A stretch of DNA of 64,000 nucleotides from Heterobilharzia americana (GCA_944470555.2 OX104132.1:6457755-6521754), one strand, 5' to 3'; positions 12,545-24,560 are shown, counted from the stretch's first letter. Program-made: numbers and translations. Notes: generated by a model not told the origin, from the letters alone.

Positions 12545-12835
12545 TTTATAAATAAATAAACAATTGTTGATCGTCAAATTAAGTGTTTGGCATGAGAGCA
12601 GCCAGTTTACGGGCACCATTAAATTGATAATGGTAAATAAGTCTCCGGTAGTTGGGCTGTCCAGAATGATACAGTAGGTATCGCATTGGGGCTTGTCATG
12701 ATATCAAAAGTGAATACAGGTTATAAAAAGAAAAGAAAAATATCACTTCACAGTATACACAGGTTGTTCGTGAGTTTCGGCTATCGGTTGTTAGGTGATA
12801 GTTTCTTGGTTGGTTCATTCCCAGAGTTCCTTGTT
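12545..12835 (-). mobile_element. 5'-truncated family B 3' end inserted in family C
   Basis: The reverse complement of this segment aligns along its length with 28150-28415 on plus and with 24500-24720. All share the block GATACCTxCTGxATCATTC, then ACCATTATCAATTT, then a TTTATTTATT-rich end. At 28.4 and 24.7 kb this block lies 1.1-1.4 kb after the family B C-terminus, so I read it as the 3' terminus of family B. Here it stands alone and separates two adjacent parts of the family C C-terminus, as expected for a 5'-truncated insertion. Confidence 0.6.
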
Positions 12836-12872
12836 GCTTATTCTTTCCGGCCGTCTGATCTTCAGTATCGAG

Positions 12873-13151
12873 TCAGTGTAGGTGGCAGCTGTTGATGAAT
12901 GTCTGTAGTTTGTTGGGAGTGCTTTTCGTGACACGCCAAGTATCCGGACCATATAGCAGCACTGACTTGACATTGGTGTTGAAAATCCGGATCTCGTTCT
13001 TTGCGCTCAGTGCAGCAGATCTCCACAGCGATTTGAAATTAGTGAAGGCCGCTCTCGCTGTCTTCCCGATCCTGGTTTTGATATCCGCTTCTGCGCCTGT
13101 GCCGTCTGTAGTCGAAACAATGTTGCCTACCCAGCCAGGTGAAAGCGACAA
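12873..13151 (-). pseudogene. Post-RT domain fragment of family C LINE
   Basis: Residues GNIVSTTDGTGAEADIKTRI and then FNTNVKSVLLYGPDTWR are the typical region after RT motif E in this LINE type (DIKARIGKA, IRIFNTNVKSVLLYG). It ends with KLQTFINSCHLH, where the family normally continues into the RIRW/WIGH block. That block is displaced to about 12540 by the insertion at 12545-12835. Confidence 0.75.
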
Positions 13152-13392
13152 CGTCTTTTTGGTTTCTCCCGTTAATGGTGATTGGTGTCCGTTGTTGGTT
13201 GTGTATCTTCATCATCTTCCCTACATTTACTTAAAGTCTCGTTTTTGCTGCCTCTCCTGCCAACTTGCTAGCCTTTGCCCCCAGATAGTCAAGTTTGTGC
13301 GATACTAAAAGTAAGTCATCGGTGAAATCCAAATCTTCTAGGCTCTTTTTATCGGCTCAGCATATGCCCATCTTCTCGCTCCCTGCGGTTTG

Positions 13393-13578
13393 CTACGAGA
13401 TCCAGTCAACCACGATCAGGTAGATAATGGGTGGCAGTAGGCAGCCTTGTCTTACTCCTGTCTTCACTTCAAAGGCGTCACTGAACTTTCCACCGCGGAT
13501 CACTTGGCATGTGGCGTTTTCATATAGCTGTTGAATGAGGCTGATAAAGATTCGTGGCACTCTGTAGTGTTGAAGCAA
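13393..13578 (-). pseudogene. RT palm fragment of family C LINE
   Basis: The 61-residue segment IFISLIQQLYENATCQVIRG then [20 protein letters not shown] matches RT motif B of APE-type LINEs ([13 protein letters not shown] type), with several substitutions. The frame is lost before motif C. Remnant only. Confidence 0.75.
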
Positions 13579-14860
13579 CTACCAAGGTACTTCTCGGTCG
13601 ACGCTGTCGGAGGTTTTTAAAGTCGATGGGGTTGAGGCAGGGAGTTGACTGTCACTCTATGCCCTGTGCTATGTTGATGCGTAGCATTGCGACTCGACCC
13701 GCAAATGATCTGTTTTTCGTGAAGCCAACCAACCTGTTCCGGCCGTAATTTTGAATTCTGCCCATCTTTTAGTCTCTCGAGGATGATGCGGCCTAATATT
13801 TCGCTTGCTTTGGGCGGACAGGAGCGTGATTCCGCACCAGTTCTCGCAGAGGCTTAAGTCCCCCTTCTTTGAGAGTTTGGCAAGTTGGCTCTTCTTCTAA
13901 TCAACCGGCAGGTAGTTTTCCCTCCTTCCAAACCTTCTGCGCTAATGGTGCGAGCACGTCCGCTGTTGTCCCTTGGTCTGTTTTTAGTGCTTCTGTTGGA
14001 ATTCCATCTGGCCCTGTTGCTTTCCTGAGTTTCGGCAGCTTTTTGGCATTGAGGACTTCCGCTTTTGTCGGAGGGCCTTTGTTCAGTGGTAGTTCTGTGT
14101 CTGCCGGTGATATCTATGGACGAGTCGCAGGTGGTGGTCGACTCAAGAGTTTTTTGAGGTGGTCAGCCAATTGTTTCTCCTGTTTCTCCCCTCTGGTAAC
14201 TGGTTTTCCTTCGCTATCTTTCGTTGGTTTCGTCTGAGTCGATCCCTTCCCGGATAGTAACCTGGTTATTTGATGTAATGTTGTCGGGTCTTTCTTGCGT
14301 TTAGCCCGTTGTGCTTCGCTTGCCAATGTGCCGTGGGAGTGTCTTTTGCCTTTGCACGCACTCTTCTACACTTCTCTGTCCATTGTAGTGTTTTTTAGAT
14401 TGTATTCAGTCCTTCTTTTCGTTTCTCCTCCTTGCACTGCGCTGATTCATCATATGCATCACCATCCTCCCATCCCTCCTCTTTCAGCTTCCATGTGTCA
14501 GTCAAGATACGCCCCTCGTCCTGTTTTCCTTCCTTCCCAACAGAGTCACGCAGGTTTTCTTCCACATCTTCAACCGGTCCCAGTGTTTTTTCCCACAAGT
14601 TTCTTCAAGGATGCTGCTTGATTTCCTCCGTTTTTCCTGTTGACTGGCTGATGCAAAGATTTCCTACATAGTTTCATCCTACAGTCCAGTCTCTGTCCTG
14701 GGTGTTGAACCTCAAGTGTGGTCTATCACCAGCTTCTTTGAAAGCTTTCGACCTGATTTTGGGGGTTCCTTTCATTAGACAGTGAGTGGTGTGAACCTGC
14801 ATCTGCTCCCCTTCCTAATCCCGTGTCCAGTGGACCGTCTCAACTCTCTCTAGATTGAGA

Positions 14861-15088
14861 TCAAGCGATCTTATTTTTAGTGCAGTTTGTCCATGTGGTG
14901 AAGTCCATGTCCCTCGCTTTGTGAGTGTCCTTGTGTTCGTGCACACTGCCTTCAATCAACAAACCGCCGAATGCGCAGAAGTCTACAAAGAGTTCTCCAT
15001 TCTCATTCACTTCACTGACTGCTTCTCGACCCATGATCAGTTCTCTTCCCGTGTCGTCTGCTCCCACTTTGGCATTCATATCATGCAT
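14861..15088 (-). pseudogene. Endonuclease (APE-type) domain fragment of family C LINE
   Basis: Contains MHDMNAKVGADDTG, the counterpart of the G/M-D-x-N-A-K-V-G motif around the catalytic Asp and Asn of the exonuclease-endonuclease-phosphatase fold. His replaces Gly in front of the Asp. Followed by NENGELFVDFCAFGGLLI, the usual next helix and strand. In a live element this domain would nick the target DNA for target-primed reverse transcription. Continuous in strand and order with the upstream segment at 15471-15088. Confidence 0.75.
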
Positions 15089-15790
15089 TAGAATTTTGAT
15101 ATCGCTACCTTGGGTGGAGTCTTTTCCATTACTGATTGCAGTTGTCTGTAGAATTCCTCCTCCTTCTCTTGATCTCCATTATTTGTAGGTGTATAGCGTA
15201 GCACCGTATGATTGTGACTTTCCTTCCTTTTGATTTGAATCTTGCTGTCATGATTGTGATCCTGGAGGAGATTGGTTCCCATTACTTGAAGGCCTTTCAT
15301 GCTCTTAGGGAGATCATGATAGTCACTCGAAAGCTCAGTGTGCTCGTGGTTGTCGTCTGGGTGACAATATCGGAGTAGATTGTTGAATCCTCTCCAGTTA
15401 ATAGTTTGGAGAGTCCACTCCCATTCCATCTGCTTTTGCAGATTCCCAACACTTCTATGCCACATCCTCAAATCTCTTTTGCAATGTTGGCAGCCTTGAC
15501 AACCAGCTTCAAACGTTGTGTGGACATTTTGTCCCTATGCTTACTTTTGCTTCCATCGATAGAAGATACATCAGCCAATTGGCTTCCCGAAGGTTTTCAC
15601 CAACCGGCGTCGTTTCGTCCCTCTGATTCCAGTGACTAACAAGTTTGTTTTTATTTTTATGATTTCTTTGTGTCTTGAAGCTCGTCTAGCGATTGGACTG
15701 GTTTTGTGGGGTAGGGTTGCTAGCCTAATACCCAACCTTCCCTCTTTACCCGGGCTCAGGACCGCCTAGTGACTGGCAAACTAGTTAACC

Positions 15791-16180
15791 TGTTTAAGTT
15801 CAGAATACTTCTCATACTAAGTGATTATACCCGCATTAATTTTCCCCGCTGCTGCCTAACGACATCGCTTTCATCCAATACTTGTGACCAGCAATAGCCA
15901 AATAATTGTATAGTCCAGATGGATTTGCATGGCTCGATGACTTTTTTCTTCTTGAATATTTTCAGTCTCAATAGGGGAGCAGCGTCTAGATATTGTCTGC
16001 AAAAATGGCATGTGCTCGCATAATTCGTCGCTGGGAATGAGTCTTATTATTCTTATAAGGACTGCATGACGTCGCTGTGGAAACCACGGCTACTAAGTGA
16101 ACCGGTATCTTGGCATTCGGTAACCTGCTAAATTTCTCCAGCAATTCATGCCCCAGTTTTCTTCCCGTTTTAGAGAAAGA
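15791..16180. other. No gene seen
   Basis: About 390 bp between the family C 5' end and the right inverted-repeat arm. No motif recognised. Confidence 0.5.
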
Positions 16181-16185
16181 ATTCG

Positions 16186-16966
16186 GTTCTAAATGTTGGC
16201 TTGGTCGTCATCCAGAATGAATTATTTAAAGAACAGACCTTGGCTGAAACTACCCTTCATGGGGGGTGACCAGAATTCACAATGCCCAACCACAACGAAC
16301 AGAAATAAAAAATGTTCACTGGGCTAAAACCTCACAATTACCTAAATCTGGGATTCACTCACTACAAAAGTGACCAGGAAAGTCCAACACCTACCGACCA
16401 CAAGGCTATCATGACCGGTGTAAACGGCGGACATGATGTCCTGAAAGTCCACTCGGTGCATTCAAACAAGTCTAGTGCCTCTGGATGCCGGAGTTGGAAA
16501 GGTGAAGATATTTGGCACTCGGTCGTAATATTCATCGAGATTATGAATCCCTGATGTGGAATGGTATCAATAAGCACGAATTATATGGTTTTGAGATAGT
16601 GAATGGAGTACAATAAGTAAGCGATTTGTGCATACATTCCCTCACAAACTTTTCATCATTATCTCAAATAAAAAGTACAGACTGTTACGATGGGAATATC
16701 AGCTTCAAGCTTTATCTTTTGCAGGGTAAAACATGTAGTGTCGAGATACGAACCTGGTTTTTTCTAGTGCGAAAACAACACCTCCACTTGTTCAACTTGT
16801 AAATTTTCTGCATGCTTATTCTGCTGGGATGTTTCGTTATATGAACACGCAGCGCTTATATCTTCCAGTGACAATAGGTGGGGGTTGAGATTACTTCCAT
16901 GGAGATATGTTATGTACACAAAAACTTTTTCACAACTGTAAAAATGGTGTGTGCCTGTATATTCAG
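16186..16966 (-). repeat. Inverted repeat, right arm (781 bp)
   Basis: Reverse complement of 8008-8788 under the relation x to 24974-x. The 80 aa ORF at 16312-16554 (plus) and the 71 aa ORF at 16577-16362 (minus) are exact copies of the ORFs in the left arm. The spacer between the arms is about 7.4 kb and holds the family B fragment and the family C LINE. Confidence 0.9.
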
Positions 16967-17639
16967 GAACAAATATTGTTATCATTGGCTACCAGCAGTC
17001 GTGATATAATTTGACGCGCCCACCCGTTTCCGTTTTCATTATATGCCTTAGTGTTCGGCATAGGGTTCCTAGGGCATGATGTTCCTAAACGAAGTCGTTC
17101 TTCTTCTAGGAAATGAGTGTCGCCCGAGGAAACAACCCATTCTTAAGGAAAATCAGAAAGAATTTCAGAGTACGTCTAGGTGGGCTCAGGATGGTTCACT
17201 TGAAATTCTCAAGTTGTCACGGACATGGTAATTGTGAATGGTGTGTTCTGTTTGTCCGTCTTCATGATTACGTTTCATGGGCGTTGGATCTTCCCCAAAT
17301 TTATAATAAATATATTTGTAACGAATATTTCCACATGACGACGATCGTTAACTTTGGTAGAATTTCGAGCGAAACTGCTACTATATGGCCATTTCAAGCG
17401 CTGAAAATATATGGGCACGATTACAGCCGGCTTTACTCCTGCAAATTCGCCGATGTCATGTTGTCAAATCCACGCACAAATTCTCATCACACTTTCACGG
17501 GTTTCTGAGGATATATCAAGCCATATTTGCAAAAGCGACCTAAAATGGAACATACGGTTAGAAACCAGCACCAGGATCATACTTTTCTGAGTTGGGAATG
17601 CGAGTAACATAAATATTACTAAGACGGAGATAATATACG

Positions 17640-19375
17640 GAAAATCACCTTGAAAATCTTGAACCATTTGGCGGAATCTTCGCGAAATTCAGTCCCGGCG
17701 CACTTAACACCACAAATTTCACACCGCCAACTACACGATCAGGCGTCACTGCGAAGTTTAAAATCAGCAGTGTCAAAGAGGCCATCAAGAACTTGTGACC
17801 ATCAACAGACGTGGGGACAGATAACCTGGACTCAGTTGTCATCAGAAACGGCGGCGACGATATGTCACTGTTCTTGCTCAAGATATTCACCCCATCGACG
17901 GAAAGTGGCGTATACCCCACTGAATAGAAAACTAGCTACATAACGCCTCGCTACAAGTCCGGGGACAAATCGAACGTCAATAATTACAGACCCATCAACA
18001 TAACACTGGTTTCCTCCAGAGTTATGGGAAGAGTGATTAAGAACAGCGTCTCTGGTTGCCTATTAACAGAAAACCTACTCACAAAGTCTCAGCATGGTTT
18101 CATACAGAACATGTCCTGCTTTACTTACCACTTTGATTTCTTCAACATCATCACTAGTGACCGTGAGTTACGTTAAATCTCTATTGTTCCATGCATTGAT
18201 GCATCAGGGGCATTTGCTAAGGTGTCTCGTAGTGTACTCTTCAATGAGCTATTACCTTGAATTCAATAATGAGAAATGCGGTTGGCTTACCACAGGCAAC
18301 GACAACCATGACCTGACCCTCGAGGTACGCGGAAAACAGCTACCTAGACTAGTTTCTGTGCTAGATCCTGGCATCAGATATTCCAGAGACTTGAAATTCT
18401 TGGGACAAACAGCTTATATCAGATCCAAGTCACGTAAACTCTTGGGATGTATTATTCGTATTTTCTGTGGCATCGAATCACGGGTTCTACTACATAAAGT
18501 GTGCATTCGCCCACTTCTAAAATATTGCACATTTGTTCTCAGTGGCCTTCGTAGAAGCGATAAACTAAAAGTCGACAGCACACAACGTTACTTCGCCTTC
18601 AGAACATTAGGGGCTGACTCCAATTTAGACTACACTTCCAGGTTTGACATTTTGGCGTTAGAACCACTCTGGAGGAGGAGAACTAAACCAAACCTCATAC
18701 TTTATTATTAGTTACTTCATCAGCACTTGGACTATGGTGGTCCGCAAATCAAGATAATTATAACGTCTACATACAGTGTGCGCAGCCATAAAGTATTGGT
18801 TGAAACTGAGTGTCGTACGACGAGCCTGTGAGAAGATTTCTTACTCGACAAATTGTGGCACATTTGGAATAGGCTTCCGGAAAAACTCGTGCGGAAAGCT
18901 CGTTGACACCTGTCCGCCATTTACTGAATAGGCTAACAATAAAAGACAAGTCTATCGCTCAATTAACCACCACCTATGCGTCCTGGTCCAATGAGGGAAT
19001 ACTTGGACCTCTAAATGTATAAAACATGGCTGTTATGGCCTCCGAGTTCCCCCTACACTTACAGGTTGACGACGGCCTACAAGGGTGTGCGTACTGGTTC
19101 CTCTCTTCAGCATAATGAACTTAACTTACACTGGCTCCCTCTCAAAGCTATTACGATACACCCCAGGTATAGAAAAGTTTTAAGAATCTTATAATAGAAA
19201 AACTATGTGGTTAATCACACATGCGTGCATGAAAACGTACATAAAGTCCGGATGGGTCCAAAAGCATAGAAGCATCTCTCGATTCCAAGATGGTCTGCGT
19301 AGTAATTCCCTTTTCTATGTGTGCTCGTACTTCTTCTTTCGTTTCTTTTTTGCAAAATGGAAGGCATCTTTCATG
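17640..19375 (+). mobile_element. LINE family B, copy 2 (catalytic core deleted)
   Basis: Plus-strand blocks: RT N-terminal part with NNYRPINITLVSSRVMGRVI at 17970-18035 and LTKSQHGF at about 18080; a decayed motif A (CIDASGAFAKV) at about 18195-18230; then a direct jump to LEFNNEKCGW at about 18256. About 330 bp present in copy 3 (19.68-20.01 kb), including motif C (FADD), is missing. After that come GIRYSRDLKFLGQ, LLGCIIRIFCGIESRVLLHK and VCIRPLLKYC. The 3' UTR continues to about 19375, where copy 3 begins. Upstream similarity to copy 5 starts near 17345. Inactive. Confidence 0.75.
17801..18813 (+). repeat. Direct near-identical tract, copy 1 (1013 bp)
   Basis: Matches 22041-23053 at a constant offset of 4240. 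I saw one mismatch (18738 t versus 22978 c). Immediately outside, the two LINE copies remain homologous but differ at many positions: 17771-17800 has a/c, t/c and c/t changes, and after 18813 differences come every few bases. It encodes the identical 205-codon ORF at 18094-18711. Confidence 0.9.
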
Positions 19376-19384
19376 AGACCTTGA

Positions 19385-20800
19385 CACAAATCTGGTTCAA
19401 AAACTGAAGTTAACAACTACAGACCTGTAAATATCACACCAGTTGTGTCTAGAATTATGGGGAAGGTAGTCAAGGAAGATACTCTCCAGCACGTGCTCAA
19501 CAATAACGTCGTTACATCTAGTCAGCATGGGTTCTTGAAATCACGATCATGTATGACCTGTCACCTCGATTTCTTCAACTTCTTGACTCCCAGCAGTGGT
19601 CAACGTAAGTTAACCCTTGTCCTTTATTTCGATATCTCCAAGGCATTCGACCGCGTGGACCATTCACTACTTATCCATAAGCTACAAGCCCTTAAACTTG
19701 TTAATTCCCTATTGGGCTGGACTAAATCTTTTCTTTGTATCCGTTCATAAGTTATAACAATCGAGTCTCAGCTCTCCAAACCTAGGCCCATCACTTCTAG
19801 CATGGTTCAGCGTAGCGTGCTCGATTCTCTTCCTTCCACTCTTTATGTCAATGACCTTTGCAAATGCTTTTCGGTTGGTAAACCGTTTTTGTTTGCTGAC
19901 GATCTGAAGGTTGCGTACACATTCTCATGTGACGACCTGCCCTACTTCCAAAGGCTAGTACAGAGCGAACTTGACCTAGCAACCATCAGGTCCACCACAT
20001 GGAACCTCCAACTCAACTTAGATAAGTGCTGCTGGATACGGGTTGCAGCACCATCTATTCGTCTCCAGTTGTCTCTGCAAACTGTAACGCCACCCAGTCT
20101 CCATAGCGTCCTTGACTTAGGGCTCCGCTACTCTAACGACCTTACATTCTCTGAACATGTAGCGACACAGACCCGTAAGTTCAGGATGCAACTAGGCTGT
20201 ATAATTCGTAACTTTCACTACCACGAAACCAAATTATTGCTACACAAAACTTGAGTCCAACCCCTGTCAGAAAACCTTTCGTTTATTTTAGGAAGCGTCC
20301 GCATAGACGAAAAACTTTAGATTTACAGTTTACGGAGGCTCTTTACATCTAGACTACTTGGTTGCGAATGTGGGCAGGTTTATGCATCTCGGTGTACGTC
20401 GCTCGATTTGCAACCACTCTGGATGAGATGTCTTAAGACAAACGTCATATATTCCTTCAAGATTTTACAGAAAATATCCTTTACAGCTAGTGAGAAAGTC
20501 CGTTCCGCACTTGAAGCTTGCTACAGTCTTCGCAACCAAGTCCACGGTGTTGAAATGAAATGTTTTAGAACATCCCCCCGAACTAACTTCTTCCCCAATA
20601 AATACTCGAAAATATGAAACCGTCTTCCTGTTGACGTCAGGGCTTCGAGCTCAACTGTCTAGCTTAGTCATATGTTAGAAAGATTCCTATCCTCCGGCAA
20701 ACTCCCCAACATACAGCGCGAATCACAACTATGCCTCACAACGCTCAGTATAATAGACCCCTTAAATGTATCAGGTGACACCCTGATCGGTAAATCCACA
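19385..20800 (+). mobile_element. LINE family B, copy 3: best preserved RT
   Basis: One frame from 19391 to 20254 is open except for a stop at 19748. Motifs in order: NNYRPVNITPVVSRIMGKVV; SQHGFLKSRSCMTCHLDF; motif A LVLYFDISKAFDRVDHS near 19620-19670; motif B reduced to SMVQRSVLDSLPSTLYVNDL (normally GVVQGSVLGPLLF); motif C PFLFADDLKV near 19885-19915; then NLQLNLDKCCW; VLDLGLRYSNDLTFSEH; MQLGCIIRNFHYHETKLLLHK. The C-terminal block continues at 20408-20640 (CYSLRNQVHGVEMKCF). In a live element this would be the reverse transcriptase for target-primed insertion. The stop and the altered motif B make it inactive. 5' truncated: it starts inside the 3' UTR of copy 2. Confidence 0.8.
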
Positions 20801-21555
20801 CTCTTAGGTATTACATCACAGGGACAATTAGGATTACTCCGCTAATCAAGTTCTTCATCTATACCTCCCACTTATTACCACCACTACTGGAGACGTTCTC
20901 AGATGTAGCCCCTCTAAAATGGCACTTCCAAAACACAGTGAATAGCATATTTTTAACAAGAATATAAACACGAAACCTAGGACCATACATTTAATAGTAG
21001 GCATGACACCATGTACATAAGCTAAAATTTACATATAATTAACTTCCTTGTGCCTTGGTACCCCGCCTTCTGTTTTCAATATTCTTATCGTAAATAGAAG
21101 CTTGAAAACCTGCAATTGGATTGGAATTACGATATTTCACCAGTACTATTCTTGAATATCGCTGCACCCGTCTTCAGGCAACTCCTCTGCAATCGTGCGA
21201 CCTGCGATGAACATCCTTATGGCATCACACGAAGATACTTACAAGAAGCCTTTTGACATTTACTCATCCACTGTTTCATTGACTGGCTCAAGTTCGTCCA
21301 TTGCAGCTGTAAACAGCATACAAAAATGCAGAAAATACTTAGAACTTTATCTTCAAAAGCGGGTTCTTTGAGTCGACCTTGAAACCCAAAGGAATGTGGC
21401 CTACTTCGTGAGGAAAACAAGGAACCTGTGTGAAATATCTTGCATTGTAGCTGCAAAAGTTTAGAATGGGAGGTATTCATCGAGCTCTTTAGGTGCAGCC
21501 CATGGAATAAATACTTCATAACAGCTTCATTAACAAGGTCACCTTCGGTTTTTTA
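20801..21555. other. Probable family B 3' UTR, no gene seen
   Basis: Lies between the copy 3 C-terminus and the copy 4 linker. The length is in the range of the family B 3' UTR inferred from copies 4 and 5, but I could not align it in detail. Short ORFs are without motifs. Confidence 0.4.
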
Positions 21556-22040
21556 CAGAAATATGATGCTTTATTTAAATATCGTTGCTCCTATGACAGT
21601 GGTTAAGGTGAAGAAGAATGAGGACCAATACATCCCCCGAATACTTTGCAGCAAATTAAGGAAACTCTGCTATATCATAATTCTAAAGACTTTCTGGCGT
21701 CACGCTCAATCTACAATACTTATCAAGCAGCTGAGACTTGACGTGCACGAGACTGAATAAACAAAGAGCTAAATGCCCTCAAAAGTGGGACTAGGATGCA
21801 TAGTCCGACCTCCCTTCTGAATAAACACCTGCAGGCATCAAGGGACACAGCTTATTTACTACACAACGAGATGGTCTGCAACAATGCCCTCGAAATTTGT
21901 GAAATATTTGGCGAATTGGGCACGAAATCCAGTCCTAGAGCTCCTAATCCCACCACTTTTAAACTGCCTACCACAGGTTCGTGAACGAACTTGGACTTTA
22001 CCGTCAAAAGTACCACAGAGGCCATCACGAACTTGCGACT

Positions 22041-23053
22041 ATCAACAGACGTGGGGACAGATAACCTGGACTCAGTTGTCATCAGAAACGGCGGCGACGA
22101 TATGTCACTGTTCTTGCTCAAGATATTCACCCCATCGACGGAAAGTGGCGTATACCCCACTGAATAGAAAACTAGCTACATAACGCCTCGCTACAAGTCC
22201 GGGGACAAATCGAACGTCAATAATTACAGACCCATCAACATAACACTGGTTTCCTCCAGAGTTATGGGAAGAGTGATTAAGAACAGCGTCTCTGGTTGCC
22301 TATTAACAGAAAACCTACTCACAAAGTCTCAGCATGGTTTCATACAGAACATGTCCTGCTTTACTTACCACTTTGATTTCTTCAACATCATCACTAGTGA
22401 CCGTGAGTTACGTTAAATCTCTATTGTTCCATGCATTGATGCATCAGGGGCATTTGCTAAGGTGTCTCGTAGTGTACTCTTCAATGAGCTATTACCTTGA
22501 ATTCAATAATGAGAAATGCGGTTGGCTTACCACAGGCAACGACAACCATGACCTGACCCTCGAGGTACGCGGAAAACAGCTACCTAGACTAGTTTCTGTG
22601 CTAGATCCTGGCATCAGATATTCCAGAGACTTGAAATTCTTGGGACAAACAGCTTATATCAGATCCAAGTCACGTAAACTCTTGGGATGTATTATTCGTA
22701 TTTTCTGTGGCATCGAATCACGGGTTCTACTACATAAAGTGTGCATTCGCCCACTTCTAAAATATTGCACATTTGTTCTCAGTGGCCTTCGTAGAAGCGA
22801 TAAACTAAAAGTCGACAGCACACAACGTTACTTCGCCTTCAGAACATTAGGGGCTGACTCCAATTTAGACTACACTTCCAGGTTTGACATTTTGGCGTTA
22901 GAACCACTCTGGAGGAGGAGAACTAAACCAAACCTCATACTTTATTATTAGTTACTTCATCAGCACTTGGACTATGGCGGTCCGCAAATCAAGATAATTA
23001 TAACGTCTACATACAGTGTGCGCAGCCATAAAGTATTGGTTGAAACTGAGTGT
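22041..23053 (+). repeat. Direct near-identical tract, copy 2 (1013 bp)
   Basis: Partner of 17801-18813. Encodes the same 205-codon ORF (22334-22951) residue for residue. Flanks diverge abruptly on both sides. Confidence 0.9.
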
Positions 23054-24560
23054 TGTGCGACAAACCTGCGAGACAATTTCTTCTTCAATATTTTCTCGCA
23101 CATTTGGAATAGGCTTCCAAAAGACGCGCGTACAGCGAGCTCGTCAACACTTTTCCGCTCTTCACCTAATGGGCTACTGATGAACGACAGTTCTGTCGCT
23201 CAATTAGCTACTATCTCTGCATCTTGGACTAATGTGGAAATACTTGTACCTCTAAATGTATGGAACAGAGTTATTATAGTCCTCGAGCTCCTCTTACTCT
23301 GATGTGTTTACGATTGTTTACAAGAGTGTGAGTACCTGTTCCCCTCCTCGCTATAACGAACTTAATATACACTGGTTTCCTCCCAAACGTACAACGATAT
23401 ACCCAGATATGGAAACATTTTAAGAATCTTATAATAGGAAAACTATGTAGTCAATCATGCATGCATACATGGAAGTGTACTTAAAGTCCAAACAACTCTT
23501 AAGTATAGGAAGTTCCCTCTTTTCCAAACTGCACTGCATGGTAATTCCTTTTTTCATATCCGTTCGTGCTTCTTTCCTTTTTTCCGTGACAGCCGGATGC
23601 GGACATTTGATGCCGAATTTCAATCTGGACATATCCACTTAGTGGAAATAATCCCCTCTGTTTGACTCCCAGACTTATGGGACTGCTCCCACTCTTTCGC
23701 GGTTTCTGGAACATCTTCACAATTAACTCACCTACTGGTCGGGATTCGTAAAGTGACAAGCCTTCCAAACTTTCACGACAGTCACAGTGCAACATATATT
23801 CTGAATAAATGACCAAACGAGACCAATTTACCCGTTGGCTAGGAACACGACTTACATGCGGTTGTTCCAAACTACACGTTTCCTAGTACCCTGTATCAAG
23901 TAATCTTTTCAAGTAAAAGTTACCGTGCATCAAATAAACTTCTCGAATGTTGCTACTTACGCTAATATGAATGATTCCCGAATTCTACGTATAACTGCTG
24001 CCATTTGGACTATCAACCGCTTCAACGTCAACTTCCATCTACTACCTTTAGACACAACAAGGCCAACTGGAAATGCATTGATTTAGACACTCATGTTGAT
24101 ACTTACTGATACTCCAGATCGTATAAATAAATCCTTTGTGGTTAGCAGAGCTACAAACTGAAGAACTTCCTAGTGAATGGATGTTCATATTACTTAATAA
24201 GAAACTATGCAATTGGACTAACAACGTTGGCCGGTCATAACGCAAACTTTGAAAATTGCGCGCTTTTGTTGTTAGTAGTGGCACCTGTAATGGCAGATGG
24301 AAGTTCATGCCCGTCTCATGGCTCGCAGCAAGCCTTAATGAGATTATGAACATCACTAACTTGGTATGTGGATCACATAATACCAGATACTACTCCATAC
24401 ACTTTCAAGAATTATCAATTTAACGGTGCTTGTGAACTGGCATCACTCATATTAAATCCATTACATGGGAGTTTTCGGTTTCTCTTCTTTGAAGCACTTC
24501 ATATGCTGAAAGTGGTATTTTCTGTGTCCCGTAACCGCGATCTGATGTTTTTGATAATAA

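Larger units (their letters stand above)
12240..15790 (-). mobile_element. Family C APE-type LINE, near full length but broken
   Basis: Read on the minus strand from about 15.8 kb: 5' leader; endonuclease N-terminal part near 15530 (WNVRTTFEAG); endonuclease middle at 15471-15088 (TVLRYTPTNN, EEEFYRQLQSVMEKTPPKV); then MHDMNAKVGADDTGRELIMG and NENGELFVDFCAFGGLLI at 15088-14861. A linker follows, with a Lys-rich stretch at 14326-14114 containing TLHQITRLLSGK. Then RT with FISLIQQLYENATCQVI and VRQGCLLPP at 13578-13393, the post-RT block FNTNVKSVLLYGPDTWR at 13151-12873, and the terminal block WIGHKLGRLLGDITRQAL at about 12540-12420. Domain order matches an apurinic-type LINE. Frameshifts and stops are present. 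A 290 bp insertion splits its 3' end. Confidence 0.8.

Noticed and set aside
8008..16966. A DNA transposon with long terminal inverted repeats
   Set aside because: No transposase-like ORF lies in the spacer (it is filled by LINEs), the outer ends do not stop cleanly, and older homology continues past the arms. Gene conversion or a palindrome explains it better.
18094..22951. The duplicated 205-codon ORFs as a conserved host gene
   Set aside because: They read through a deleted reverse transcriptase (LLGCIIRIF and VCIRPLLKYC blocks). Identity between the two comes from the near-identical DNA tract, not from protein selection.
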